Assembly (NCBI GenBank): GCA_013397935.1
Contig: VZRN01002233.1
Location: forward strand, 248,001 to 312,000
DNA: 64,000 bases
Direction: 5' to 3'
DNA from: Dasyornis broadbenti
Taxonomy: Eukaryota; Chordata; Aves; Passeriformes; Dasyornithidae
Positions 30,672 to 41,060 of the stretch are shown here, piece by piece (position 1 is the first letter of the stretch; the number at the start of each line of letters is the position of its first letter). Below the pieces are notes generated by a model. It had not been told where the DNA came from and ran no database searches. It was given only the letters and a program-made list of their open reading frames with translations. The position numbers were made by a program, and so were the translations under genes.

Positions 30672-33600
30672 CTGGGAGAGAACAGAGCCTGTGACATGGC
30701 CAGGAAGGTCCATGGATCCTGGGGATGCACCATTCCCCACCCCTGGAGGTGCTGGCTAGAGGCACCCAGGGACAGCATGGCAGAGGAGGTTTCTGATTTA
30801 CTGCCTGTTCTGGGGGGTGTTTCTCCCCCTTCTGAGGTCTCTGCTGCTGGTGCAAGCCACAGCCTGCACACAGGAGTCACCCCTAAGGAACAGAACAACT
30901 GCCCATGGCAGTGCCACCCCCATCGGTCCCCAGGACCTGCTGTCCCCTGCTGGGACACAGCACCAGAAGCCAGGGCTTCCTGGAAGCTTCTGCAATTGTT
31001 AAAATCCCATTTCCTGGGGATCACTGAAGGTTCCTCCTCCCCAGCTCTGCTGAGGTCAGAGCCTGCCCCAGCCCCAGCCCTGCGCTCGCCGGCACTCACC
31101 GTCCTCTCCCCCCAGCACCAGGACAACGTCCGCCTGCTGCAGGGACAGCTCGTCCGCCTCCTTGGCCAGGTAGGCGCGAGTGACCTCCACCTGGCTCAGG
31201 TCTGCAGGACAGGGGACAGCAGAGACAGTGAGCAGGCACAGGCCCCTCCTCAGCCATGACCCCTGGCTGCCCACCCACACCCAGCCCTCCACAGCAGGGT
31301 GTGCTCTGTTCCCCCCTGTCCCTGTCCCTTATCCCTCCAAGCTGCTCAAACCTCCTCTTACAGCAGCTGAAGGCATTCCTGGAATTCCACTGTGCCTCCC
31401 AGGAAATGCATTTGAAGTTAATTGTGACTGATAATGGCAGGCAACTCCTAAGGAGCAAAGCACCGAGTTTTTTTCTCCATTACCAGGAGGGGAGGAGAAC
31501 CAGGTAGAAACCCAGGCCTGCAAATGCTTCGGTGTAACAGGTGATCCCAGCAGAACCAGGCTGCTCTCTGGCACTCAGTACCTCCTTTGGGAGTCGTGTC
31601 AGGCTTCTCCTTTTCCCTGTGCATCAGCGCCGCGATCCACCGGGCCCGGTCACTCCTGCCGGAGGGAGAATCCATATCACAAAGATAGCAGCAGCAGCTG
31701 GACGTTCCCAGCAGGATGAAGGCTTTCCAGGGGAGTCAGATTGGACAAGCATTTGATCAGAGTATTCAATGTAAAGACACTTCCCAAGCGGCACACACAG
31801 CCCAGCTGCTTTGCTTCACTTGGACAGGGGAAGCTGATACAGGAATTATATGGGAAATCTAGGAGAGAGGAAGGAACAGAGCCTGGGAGAAGCCTGTGCA
31901 CATCTCCATTTCTGGGAGGAGGAGTGTGGGGGGAGAGGGAGAGCTTTGCAGAAGCCTCAGAGGATTCCCAGGGCACCGGTTCATCCCACAAGGCAGAACA
32001 AAATCCCAGTAAGGCACTCACGGCGTCTCTGCCGACAGCACCACCTCTTCCCGCCGGCCCTCGCTGTCCTTCTCCAGCACCACCCGGAGCAGGTGCCCGC
32101 CGGCCTTGCCTGGAGGAGGGGAGGGTGGATCCGTGCTCTCCACCTTCTCCACGGTGACCTGGTCCAGCGTGGCGTAGTTCATGACCGTGTAACTCTCCTC
32201 GCTGCGGCACAGACGGGATCAGCGCCTCAGCTGTGGGGTCTGGGCCACTTCCCGGCTCTGAGCCCGGCACAGGAGGCTCAGCAGGCACTGCCAGAGCAGC
32301 CTGGAGCTGACGGCCAGGGTGGGATATGGCTCTGGGGAATTGCTGGCCACCCACCCACAGAGGCAAGGCCACTGGTGGGACTGGGCGCTTCTCTTCTGGC
32401 TAACAAGGGGCACCTCAAAAAGGTCAAATGGGGCAAACATCACGGATTCCTCAGGTATGTGCTGCTTGGGAAATTGGGATTTAATTCCCTAGCTGTTCTC
32501 CAGGCAAAGGCAGGGCCCTCCCCGCAGCCTCACCTCTTCTTCTTGGTGATGATCAGGACGTCGTTGAACAGGAAGAGGTAGCAGAGGCGGCCGGCGCCGC
32601 GGCGGAAAATCCCGGCCTCCTCCGAGAGCAGCAGGTACAGCTCTCCCCGCTTCAGCAGCCACCGGGACACGGAGATCAGCGGGAAAGGCTGGAACAGTGC
32701 CAGGAACAGCCTGAGGTACTGCCCTTCTCACCAGCAGCAGGCAAAACCAAGCCAAGAAGTGAACCTGCAGCGGCCCTGGGGTCAGCTGGGATGGACACAC
32801 CACATGCTTTCAATTATCTTTTCCAAAGGATATTCCAGGAGGCAGGCAGAGGGTGGAGCAGCCGTGCACCCCATCCAGCACACCCAGAGATGCAGCCCCT
32901 GCACCCCAACGGTGGGGAACAATGTCATGGCTTTACCACACCCTTTAGAAACCACCTGCATCCAACAGCCCAGGCAAGGCTTCCCAGAAGGATTCCCAGG
33001 ACAGCTCTGACCTGCCTGAACAGACCTCAGAAGACTTCCCACCACCACTTCCACAAGACCTCACCTTCTTCTTTCCAAATTCCAGCTGTTTCTGCAAGGT
33101 GAACATCTGCTCCGTCCTCTCCATAGCCCGAGCTCCCTCATTGCAGCTCTTGACCAGCTGGGAAGAGAAAATCATCCCCAGGGAAGCGGAGAAGGGTTGG
33201 ACATTGAGCCCATCCATCTCCCACAGCATTAGGGACTGTCCTGCTGCCCTGAGCAGGAGGGCCAGACAAATCCTGGCACAGGCTTCAAGCCAGGTTTGAG
33301 AAGAGGCAGGGATGCTCTGCTGGAGAGAGACGGCACAAGGGCTCTGCCTGGAGGAGTGAAGTGAACCTGCACCACAACCGAGGAGCGACAGGAAGAGGAA
33401 GAAGGAATCATCTGAGGAGAAGAGCGCAAGGCAGGAGGATGGACAATCAGACAGAGATGACTGCTTGGATTAGAGAGCAGGACAGACTGGGAGCAGCAGG
33501 AATGTGCTGCCAAGAGCTGCTCTTCACAGGCAGGGAAGGAAGAGTCTCCACTGGCACGCTGGTGGCCGCAGTCTCTGTGGCTCATTGCCCTGTGTGACTG

Positions 33601-36600
33601 AGCAGTGGATGGGAATACACAGGGAGGTGGGATCCAGGAGCACGGACAGTGCACAGCTTGTGACTCCTGCGTGCCTCACTTCCTTCTCTGCTTCATTCCC
33701 TGCCCTTTGCCCAAACCCCCAAAACCCACGGTGAGAATTGTCCCAGGAAGGACAAAGATGGGCCAAAGAGGAAAGAAGAAAAGAGGACAAGAAAAGGGGA
33801 AAAACTAAGATCAGGTGATAAAGGTGAGAAGGGAAAAGAAGTGTTCATCCAGCCGCTGTTTGGAGCAGGGAAGTATCAAGTGAACTGATATTGGTGATGC
33901 CTTAGGATTTTAGCTTCTATATTTTTCATGTATAAGCTCCTGTTCCCAGCATTTTTAGACAAAACAATTCCCCTCTAAGCTCTAAACCAAAGGACACCTC
34001 ACTGTCTCAGGCCCCAAGATATGTAAACAGCAGTGAGTTGGGGGAAGCAAACCTGCAGTCATTGACTTCATTACCTGAAGCTGTAATTGGAGGGTTGAAC
34101 CTCGATCTGCAAATAGACAGAACTTATAAAGTATGAAAAACTCGTGACCCACCATCCATTTTGGGTGTAGCCCCTGCCTGGGCCTTGTCTGCCCTAAATG
34201 CACCATGAAGTCCCTCCAATAAATTTAATTGCTTTTCATTCTCTTAACTTTGCCTAGCCTCTGTTTTAGGTAAGCCTGCCAAGGCATCACTGGGAGGGAA
34301 ATGAGGGGCTGGAATGGCAGTGTTGGATCAGTGCTCCAGAGGGCTGAGCTGGCAGGAGGAGACATGGACGGCTGGCAGCTGGGCCTCACCTTGCTGATGG
34401 CCTTCACAGCTCGGGTGGCAGCTCCGTACGCTGCAGTGCGCGCGTTTGTTTTTTGTTGGACGGTCTGGAATTCCAAGATAAGAAGTTTTAGTGATACTGA
34501 CCACAGAGAAGGGAGCATCAGCCTCTTCCCTGGAATTTCAGGATGCCACATGATGATTGAGCCATTCCCTATGGTCAAAGGAAGGTTTAACAGCACGGGG
34601 AGCTGTGAATCTGGGGTTTCATGTCTGATATGTGCCTGGCCACCCCCTGGCCCTCACCCCTGCAACCCACCAGAGACTGGGAGCAGTTCCTGGAAATCCC
34701 ACATCCAGCAGCTTTGCCATTTAGAGCAGATTTCCACGAAGAATGCAATACCTGCTTTCCATTCCTGGGCCGCCTGATCACTCATCAATCCGGACACTTG
34801 TGCCACCCCACCCTGGGACCCAGATACGGCACAGAAGAACCTCAGGTCACTCAGATGGGTGGTGGTATCAAGACATGAAGTGTTATTCACAGAGCTTTAA
34901 GCTGCACACCTGACACCCCCAAGAAGCACATTGCTCTGGATATAAATCACAGAATCACAGCATAGACTGAGTTGGAAGGGACCCATTAGGATCATCACAT
35001 CCATCTCCTGGCCCGGCACAGGACACCCCAAAAATCCCACCATGCACCTGAGAGTTATCCAAATGCTTCTCCTGAATACAGGAGCATCCAGGGCCCAGCT
35101 CCCAGAGGGCTGGAAGTCCAAGCAGAGGCTGTCCTGGGCTCAGCAAACCAAAGGCAATAGCAGAGTCACCTCTTCAGAGATGCCAAGCGATGCCACTGTG
35201 TGACTACTTACATCTAAGAGCAGAGGAAGCCGTGTGACCCTCTGCATGGGCAGAATGAGAAACGAGAGCATTGGCAGGCCTCCACACTCTGGTTTCCTCT
35301 CAATTTGTTTCAGGGTCTCTTTAAATAAGGGGTTTGTGGTTCTGGAACAGGACAAGAAAGCTCCATTAACTCTGTTCTTCAGTTGTCAGGATTTTCCAGC
35401 AGCTCTCCACACACGGGAAATGCAGAGTAGCAAGAGCACAGCCTCAGGTACTCGCTGTCACTCTGCCAGGCTCAGAGTGCCCAGCTGGGCAGAAACGGGA
35501 CTGATCCCACAGCAGGGGGTAGAAAAGCACCCAGAGAGAGATGGCGAGTCACAGATGTACCAATAACAGACTCAGACCTGGCCTGGAGATGAACAGGGCC
35601 CATCCATGTCCCTACATTATTGACCTCTGCAATCCCTGGAGCCCAGAGCCCCTCAGAGGCAACTCCTTGGCCAGCCCAAGCCCTGTACTCACAGCAGCTT
35701 ATCCAGTGTCCTGTGCTGATAGACTTCATTGGAGCAGTAGCTGATGTAGGGGTTGAAGTGGTTTGAGGCGTGTTCTTCCACGATGTCACTGATGTCAGGG
35801 ATCAGGAGATGTTCCTGGTGTCGCTTCTCCAAGTCTTCAAAGAAGCTGAGGAGAGAATTTAAACAACCTCACTATGTGACTCACTAGGGCTGGACAAACG
35901 GAATGTTCCTACTGCAGCTTTCCCAGAGGAGATGGGGCCTGGATCCCTTCTGGCAGGGCAGCTCCAGCTGCAGAAACACCCACGCCTTCCCCACAGGCAC
36001 ACGCTTCCTCCCTTCCCGCACAGGATCCCTCCTCCACTGCAGCCCTCTGTGAGGTTTAGTTTCTGCCCCATCGGGAAGCCACAAGCCCTCAACGCCCCCA
36101 CAGCCATTCCCAGGGCTGCTGCATCCTCTTCCTGCTGCGTTCCCACATGGACACAGCTTGCCCAGCACCATTCTCAAGGTGTTTGCTCCCCACCTCCCAG
36201 GGAATACCTTCAGCAATCCAAGGGAGGGTTGGCTTTGCACCACAAATAAACAGAGCTCAGAGTCCCCTCCCAGGCCTGCCCGGTGCCAGCCCCCAGCCCC
36301 ACTTGCCTTGTGCTGACTGTCAGGATGTCCCCGATGTTGGAGAAGAGGTGATGGTGCTCTGTCTGAGTCATGGTCTCCCTCAGCTCCTCTGACCTCATGA
36401 AGTGACCCACCAGGATGCTCAGGCTGTGCATGTAGGAGTACTCAGATGTGATGATCTCAAACATGGCCTGGAAAAAGCAGGGCAGGGAAGATGCAACAGC
36501 ACAAACTGACTGGACAAAGCCAGGAATTAAAACTTGCTAAAACTTATTTATGCTCTTTGGCATGAAGCCACCAAGAGGATAGTGCTCCTTGTGTCATGTC

Positions 36601-39141
36601 AGCACGGCCTGGCCAGCACCAATAACCCCAGTGTGTTTTAGGACGCTCAGTCATTGAAAAGCCACAGCATGAAGTCGTTTTCCCTTCCCAGCAGCATCCA
36701 GTGGAGCTGCCTGTTTCCTCAGCAATTTGTGCAGGGGAGCCCTCCCAGCACTGCCCAGCCCTGGAGCAGCTGCAAGAAGCAGCACCATGAACTGAGCTGA
36801 GCCCAGCTCCACCTGGAGCCGACCCTGATAGAGCCACGTGTGGCCCACAGCCTTTGGTGCCTGAGCACATCCCCGGTTGCTCTCACCTCCTGCCGCTTGC
36901 GCTCCTCGGGGGAGATCCTCTGCAGGATGCCTGATTCCAGAACCTGTGGGGAGAGGCCGGGATGAGCAGGAACGATGGTCCTTGCACGCCCTCTAGTGCG
37001 GTCTGGGGCTGTGTCAGCCGCCCCATCACCCATCCCACCATCACACACCATCACCCACCATCACCATGGCCCATCATCACTCACTGTGCCATCACCCAGC
37101 CCCACAGCCTCCAGCAGTTGGCTGCTGCTACCATTCCCTGGATGAAGATGACTCTCCCCACAGCCGGCAGGGACAGCCCAGGTGGGAGCACCTGCTTTGC
37201 TCCAGGCTGCGGGTGAACCCCAACTATAGCAGCTCCACGTGCACCAACAGCCCTGGGCAGACCCTGTGTGTCCCAGCCAGGGCTGCACAGCCCAGACCAT
37301 CCCAGTGCAAAGACTAACGCTGTGGAATTATCCCCTCACAACTCTCGGACCCCTGGGCTGGGCTGCTGGCCCTACCTCCGGGAGCTGGCTCCAGGTGACC
37401 TGTGCTGGGCGGTAGCTCTGCACCACGATAGCGGCGCCCAGCGGGGACGGCTCCTCTGGCACGGGTTCCTCGAGCAAGTCCTCGTCTGACTCATGGCTGA
37501 CAGAGTTCAGACCTCTCTCACGGATCTCCTGATACAGCCGGGGCTCTGCGGAGGAGAAGACACGAGGTCAGTTCAGCAGCCTCTCCTAGCCAAGGCCCAT
37601 GGCTTCCCTTCCCACCATGGCTGCCTTGGCCTGTTGGCCATGAGCCACAAGCGCCAGTGAGCCCAGGGCCAGGAACTCCCTGATGAAGTTGGACTTTGCA
37701 CTGCAGTGATTACCCAGCAGCTCCTGCTCCCACAGCTCTCCCATTTTCCCTGGGACCAAGCTGGGAGCCACCCAGCTGCGAGCATGGCAGCAAATGGAGT
37801 GTTATCTGCCTCGGGAGAGGGAAAGCAGGGTAGCAGTGCTCCTCTTGCTTGGGGGAAACAGGGACAAAAGCCAGGGCCCCAGGCCATGGACAGGGAGCAG
37901 CACAGTGGGAAAAGGAGGCTGAGGGAGAGGGGCTGGAACACTCACGGTCCTTGAATGAGCCGCCGCGCTTCTGCACCCGCTTCCGCCCGAGGGTTCTCTG
38001 CAAGGGCAAGAGGAGAGCCTGCTGTGGTTACCACACTTCTGAGGCCCTGGGAAAACTCCCTTAGGAAAAGGGGGAGTTACCTGTGCCAGTCAGCACACAC
38101 CATCCTGTTCTTTCAGCCTGGCTTTTGTCTGAGCTCTGTTTGCCTTACCCAGGTGACTCAGCTTTCACCTCCAGTAATCAGGGTCATGCTCAGAACCATT
38201 CTGATCCTACACTGCTGCTGTCAAATCTCCCTCGCACCTGGACTTTGCCTGCTCTGGAGTCTCCCTCCCTTTCCCCAGACCTGCTTCACCCATGTTTGTG
38301 TACGACTGGAGCCGCTCTCCCTGCCAGCCCCACCCAGCAAACAACCCAGAGCCGCCTGCCAAGTGGCCTCAGAGCAGCCAGCTCCACTCCCCACAAAAGC
38401 CATGTCAGCTATTCCCAGGCCCTCCAGGGACCCGCAGCATCTGCTGGTGACACGGAGCTTCCCAAGGCATCAGTCATGACACCAGGGGCATCAAACCAGC
38501 TCCAAAACCGACCAGAGCTGTGGGCCCTGCAGCTCCTCTGTCACCACCAGCAAAGCAGGACCCCATCGCTGCCTGACAGGGGTGACAGCGGGTGCTAAAC
38601 CCACCTTGCTCCTGCCGGGGCTGCGGTCAGGCAGGGTGCTGCCATCCTCGGACACAGGCTTCAGCGAGGGAGCGGCCTTGGCAGGCTCCAGCTCTGCGCC
38701 CAGGCCCTTCATGGCCGCGCGGTAGGACATGTTCCTGAGGTTGCGCTTGAGGGCCCCTCCGCCGTCATCCTCATCCTCCACCTCCAGGGCCAGGATGGGG
38801 ACAGCCGCCTGCTTTGGGTCGGGGCTCAGGGGCTCCCGGCTCGCCCCAAAGCTCTGGTGCCGGGAGGGGCTGTTCTTGGGCTTGGAGGAGACAGCCAAGC
38901 TTTTGGGGATGAGCTGCTGCGTTCCCACCTTCAGCGCAGCCGGGCTGTCCGTGCTGAGGATGATGCGCCGGGGCTCGGCCGAGGTGGGGGAGGCCAGTGG
39001 TGACAGTGGGGTGGCACTGGGAGCTGTGGTGGAGCTGTGCTTCCCAGGGGGACAGGTCAGACTGGGGGGCTCCGGCCGCAGCGGGTGGCATCGGTACTCC
39101 AGGAGCAAGGTCTTGTCATCCACAGAAGAGCTCCGAGACAT
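30532..39141 (-). CDS. ARHGEF16: ARHGEF16 (ephexin-4 Rho GEF), full coding sequence
   Basis: ARHGEF16 is a cytosolic guanine-nucleotide exchange factor of the ephexin family; it is reported to act on RhoG downstream of EphA2 and to bind PDZ proteins. Fourteen coding exons on the minus strand join without error to 2,079 nt, 692 residues (human about 709). Visible parts: a disordered N-terminal region with a conserved block (IILSTDSPAALKVGTQQLIP); a basic LGRKR segment; the DH domain about residues 273-455 (FEIITSEYSYMHSLSILV, LPMLSFLILPMQRVTRLPLL); the PH domain about 480-600 (SRWLLKRGELYLL, CYLFLFNDVLIIT, RARWIAAL); the SH3 domain about 615-680; and the C terminus RIETDV, a class I PDZ ligand. 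Start ATG 39139-39141 has GCCACCATGT context and follows a splice acceptor by 25 nt. Paralogues ARHGEF5/19/26 and NGEF are less likely because the N-terminal block, C terminus and synteny fit ARHGEF16. Confidence 0.96.
31100..31201 (-). CDS. ARHGEF16: ARHGEF16 exon: SH3 part 1
   Basis: 102 nt. Acceptor CTGCAG, donor GTGAGT. It encodes DLSQVEVTRAYLAKEADELS, then LQQADVVLVLGGED. It lacks the ALYDY motif of typical SH3 domains, as does the human protein. Confidence 0.95.
31582..31655 (-). CDS. ARHGEF16: ARHGEF16 exon: PH C-terminal helix
   Basis: 74 nt. Acceptor CGGCAG, donor GTACTG. It encodes SDRARWIAALMHREKEKPDT. The invariant PH tryptophan is in ARWIAAL. Confidence 0.94.
32022..32201 (-). 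CDS. ARHGEF16: ARHGEF16 exon: PH domain part 2
   Basis: 180 nt. Acceptor CCGCAG, donor GTGAGT. It encodes SEESYTVMNYATLDQVTVEK, a proline-rich loop (STDPPSPPPGKAGG) and LLRVVLEKDSEGRREEVVLS. Confidence 0.94.
32534..32688 (-). CDS. ARHGEF16: ARHGEF16 exon: PH domain part 1
   Basis: 155 nt. Acceptor TTCCAG, donor GTGAGG. It encodes PFPLISVSRWLLKRGELYLL, then AGIFRRG and CYLFLFNDVLIITKKK, the first PH beta strands. Confidence 0.95.
33065..33157 (-). CDS. ARHGEF16: ARHGEF16 exon: DH-PH linker
   Basis: 93 nt. Acceptor TCCCAG, donor GTGAGG. It encodes LVKSCNEGARAMERTEQMFT, then LQKQLEFGKKK, the end of the DH domain and linker to PH. Confidence 0.95.
34390..34464 (-). CDS. ARHGEF16: ARHGEF16 exon: DH domain part 4
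   Basis: 75 nt. Acceptor TTCCAG, donor GTGAGG. It encodes TVQQKTNARTAAYGAATRAV, then KAISK. It is alignable to the human helix, but the NAR-TAAYGAA part is less conserved. Confidence 0.92.
34944..35082 (-). mobile_element. CR1 3'-end fragment, antisense
   Basis: Reads AATCACAGAATCACAGCATA, then GAGTTGGAAGGGACCCATTA, GGATCATCACATCC and CACAGGACACCCCAAAAATC. It belongs to the CR1 subfamily with the GGACACCCC segment. It lies in an ARHGEF16 intron. Confidence 0.88.
35212..35341 (-). CDS. ARHGEF16: ARHGEF16 exon: DH domain part 3 (catalytic core)
   Basis: 130 nt. Acceptor TTCCAG, donor GTAAGT. It encodes IERKPECGGLPMLSFLILPM, then QRVTRLPLLLD. The L-x-x-F-L-I-x-P-x-Q-R-x-x-R-x-P-L-L helix is the most conserved Dbl-family segment and contacts the GTPase. 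Confidence 0.96.
35693..35845 (-). CDS. ARHGEF16: ARHGEF16 exon: DH domain part 2
   Basis: 153 nt. Acceptor CCTCAG, donor GTGAGT. It encodes FFEDLEKRHQEHLLIPDISD, continuing with EEHASNHFNPYISYCSNEVY and QHRTLDKL (DH middle). Confidence 0.95.
36307..36467 (-). CDS. ARHGEF16: ARHGEF16 exon: DH domain part 1, GC donor
   Basis: 161 nt. Acceptor TTCCAG. It encodes AMFEIITSEYSYMHSLSILV through EHHHLFSNIGDILTVST, covering DH conserved region 1. The donor is AAG|GCAAGT, a GC-AG intron. The split codon AG+C (Ser) restores the frame into SFFEDLEKRH. Confidence 0.93.
36887..36943 (-). CDS. ARHGEF16: ARHGEF16 exon: DH lead-in
   Basis: 57 nt. Acceptor CCACAG, donor GTGAGA. It encodes VLESGILQRISPEERKRQE, matching the helix before the DH domain. 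Confidence 0.94.
37020..37100. repeat. CCATCA-rich low-complexity stretch
   Basis: Irregular CCATCACC/CCATCACA units in the ARHGEF16 intron downstream of the 36887-36943 acceptor side. Confidence 0.7.
37376..37545 (-). CDS. ARHGEF16: ARHGEF16 exon: pre-DH region
   Basis: 170 nt. Acceptor CCGCAG, donor GTAGGG. It encodes QPRLYQEIRERGLNSVSHES, then an acidic stretch (DEDLLEEPVPEEP) and VVQSYRPAQVTWSQLPE, the segment that leads into the DH domain. LYQEI is an ephexin-family tyrosine motif. Confidence 0.94.
37946..37997 (-). CDS. ARHGEF16: ARHGEF16 exon: basic segment
   Basis: 52 nt. Acceptor TTGCAG, donor GTGAGT. It encodes RTLGRKRVQKRGGSFKD, a short basic cluster also present in mammals (LGRKR-GSFKD). 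Confidence 0.93.
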
Positions 39142-39166
39142 GGTGGCAGCCCAGGGAAGCAGCAAG
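38605..39166 (-). CDS. ARHGEF16: ARHGEF16 exon with start codon
   Basis: The acceptor is a pyrimidine-rich TGTCTGTCTGTCTTCCTCAG just before 39166. Coding starts at ATG 39141 (MSRSSSVDDKTLLLEYRC). It encodes residues 1-179, including TSAEPRRIILSTDSPAALKV, a short acidic patch (VEDEDDGGG) and RNMSYRAAMKGLG. It ends GRSK with donor GTGGGT. An open frame continues upstream to 39459, but that part is behind the splice acceptor. Confidence 0.93.
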
Positions 39167-40701
39167 CTGAGGAAGACAGACAGACAGGCGGCTGAACACC
39201 TCTCAGTAAGGCAGCAGGAATTCATACTGAGGCACGGGAACCTTGGGACAGTGCAGAGCTCGGCCTCCACCTTCCCAGGCTGCTCCACAGGCAGGGCCTG
39301 TATGGACACACTGGGGATGTTGCCACTGCCCGCACGCCTTGGGGGGCCACCTGTGTGCCAGGGCCAGCCTGGTGGCTCCAGGACGTGGTCAGGCACCGGG
39401 AGCAGCCGGGCACCGGGAGTAATTGGGCACCGGGAGCAGCCGGGCCATGCCTCAGGCACTGGGCAGGCTCAGACCTGAGCCAGGCAGGCCTGGAGCCTCA
39501 CCAGGCCCCGCTGCTGCCACACCTCCACGTCCCCTTATTCCCCTTTGGGGTGCTGCCAGCCACCACAGCCAGCCTGTACCCTCCTGAATTTCACCTCCCC
39601 CAGGCTGTGGAATCCCCGGCGGCAGTGGCGCCTGGCTGTGAACCCTGTGCTCCTCCAAGCTCGTACCTGCCTCAAACCACGCCGAGGAGCGGCTCCACAC
39701 CGCCCACAATAACACCTGCCTGAGTCCCCGGGGCTCCTCAGCCGGGGTTAAGGTCATTCATCCCCTCCTGTGCCACCCACAGAACCTACAGAACTCTGCC
39801 CCTACAGAACAGAGAGAGCGTTTCATGCCCTCTGCCTATTACATAACTTCAGGAGAAGTTATGGTTTAGTTCTCCTCAACTGAGATCTCATTGTGTGCCA
39901 GTGCCATCTCCAAGCTGTTCTCTTTCAGACACCAGGAAACAAACCAAGGCTGGACCGTGCTTTTCCCTGCATGAATGACTGGCAGGAGGACAGCACAGAC
40001 CCATCAACAACAGCTCATTTGACAGAGTTGCTGCTCATTCCACTGTCCTTGGATGCAGGACACATGCTCTGTTTCCAGAGGTCTGCCAAGTGTCCTGCGG
40101 ATGAGGAAAGGGCCACATTCTCCTCTTAACCCCATCCTGGCTGAGGATGAAGCTTGCCCTAAGCCCCTGTAGCAATAAACAGGCCCGAAACCAGAGGGTC
40201 TGGGGGCTGCAGCACCCACAGCTCTCGGCACCGGGGTGGAGGGACGCTCAGTCATCAGGACATCGACCTCCCATGTCACTGCCCACGGCGGCACATGGGC
40301 ACAGGCACCGTAACCCGGTGCCCCCATCCCTGCGTGCCCAGGGCTGGGGTCTAGGGAACAGGGCTCTAAAGGGGGTGAGAGCACAGCCGGATACAGCCCC
40401 GAGATGCCCCCAAACCTCTCTGGGATGGACCCAACCCCCCCGGCATCGCTGGGCACTGAGACCCTCGGGGACAGCGGGGGCAGAGCCGCGGGAGGACGAG
40501 CCCCGGCTGCCCCTCGGAAGGGACGGGACAGCCGGTCCCCGCCGTGCCCTCCCCGGAAGGCGCTCGGCAGCCGCTCTCTCGGGGCCGCCGCCCGCACAGC
40601 TCCCCTGGAGCCCCGGCCCCGGTGCCGGTACCGGTACCTCCCCGGAATCCTCGGTCCCTCTGCAGCGCCCCCCACCCCGACCGCACAGCGCCCGCACCTA
40701 C
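39167..40701 (-). other. ARHGEF16: ARHGEF16 first intron (inferred)
   Basis: It holds the 17-bp tandem repeat and otherwise only unique sequence. Open frames seen here (for example the upstream extension to 39459) lie behind a good splice acceptor and are not supported as coding. Confidence 0.55.
39391..39441. repeat. 17-bp tandem repeat, three copies
   Basis: Units GGGCACCGGGAGCAGCC at 39391, 39408 and 39425; the middle copy ends in GTAATT. It lies in the first ARHGEF16 intron. Confidence 0.9.
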
Positions 40702-41060
40702 CCGCGCCCCTCGGAGCCAGCGCGTCGGCGGCGGCGGGGCGGGACAGCGAAGGGATGGGAGGGACCGGGAAGGGCTGGGAGGGAGCGGGGCGGGGCCGGG
40801 GGAGGTGCCGGTGCGGCCCCCGAGGCCGAGCCGGGTTGGAGGTGCCGCTCGGAGCCGCAGCAGGTGCCCCGCACATCCCGGCTCCGAGGAGCGCTCTGCT
40901 CTCTGCCGCCTCCGTCCCGGGACCGTCCCTGCTTCCCAGGAGTGAAAAATTAATTAAGGATGACTAGAAACAGTATTTTGCTGCTTCCCGATGAGTCTTA
41001 AGCAGGTGTTTGCGCGGAGCGTCGCTGCCGGCCCCCGGAATCTCGGCATTCCCCGTCCCC
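40430..41060 (-). promoter_or_regulatory. ARHGEF16: CpG island, likely ARHGEF16 promoter
   Basis: Dense CpG and GC boxes (GGGGCGGGGCC near 40787, GGCGGCGGCGGGGCGGGAC near 40731). No clear TATA box was seen. Its position upstream of the ARHGEF16 start codon and the minus-strand donor at 40701 make it the best promoter candidate. Confidence 0.7.
40702..40900 (-). other. ARHGEF16: ARHGEF16 noncoding first exon (tentative)
   Basis: A minus-strand donor (GCGG|GTAGGT, intron side 40701-40696) lies in the CpG island, and the coding exon has a good acceptor, so a noncoding first exon ending at 40702 is inferred. The transcription start is not visible. Confidence 0.4.

Larger units (their letters stand above)
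31202..38604 (-). other. ARHGEF16: ARHGEF16 introns over 300 bp
   Basis: The introns between the listed exons hold no recognised extra exon. Noted contents: a polypurine tract at about 33760-33845 (AAGAGGAAAGAAGAAAAGAG), a CR1 fragment at 34944-35082, and a CCATCA-rich stretch at 37020-37100. Confidence 0.6.

Noticed and set aside
39142..39459. In-frame extension of the ARHGEF16 first coding exon to an upstream Met
   Set aside because: A strong polypyrimidine tract and CAG acceptor lie between it and the ATG at 39141, which has an excellent start context and matches the family N-terminus length.
40004..40876. 290-aa minus-strand frame and matching plus-strand frames in the CpG island
   Set aside because: GC-rich low-complexity translation; no domain, no splice support, coincides with the promoter.
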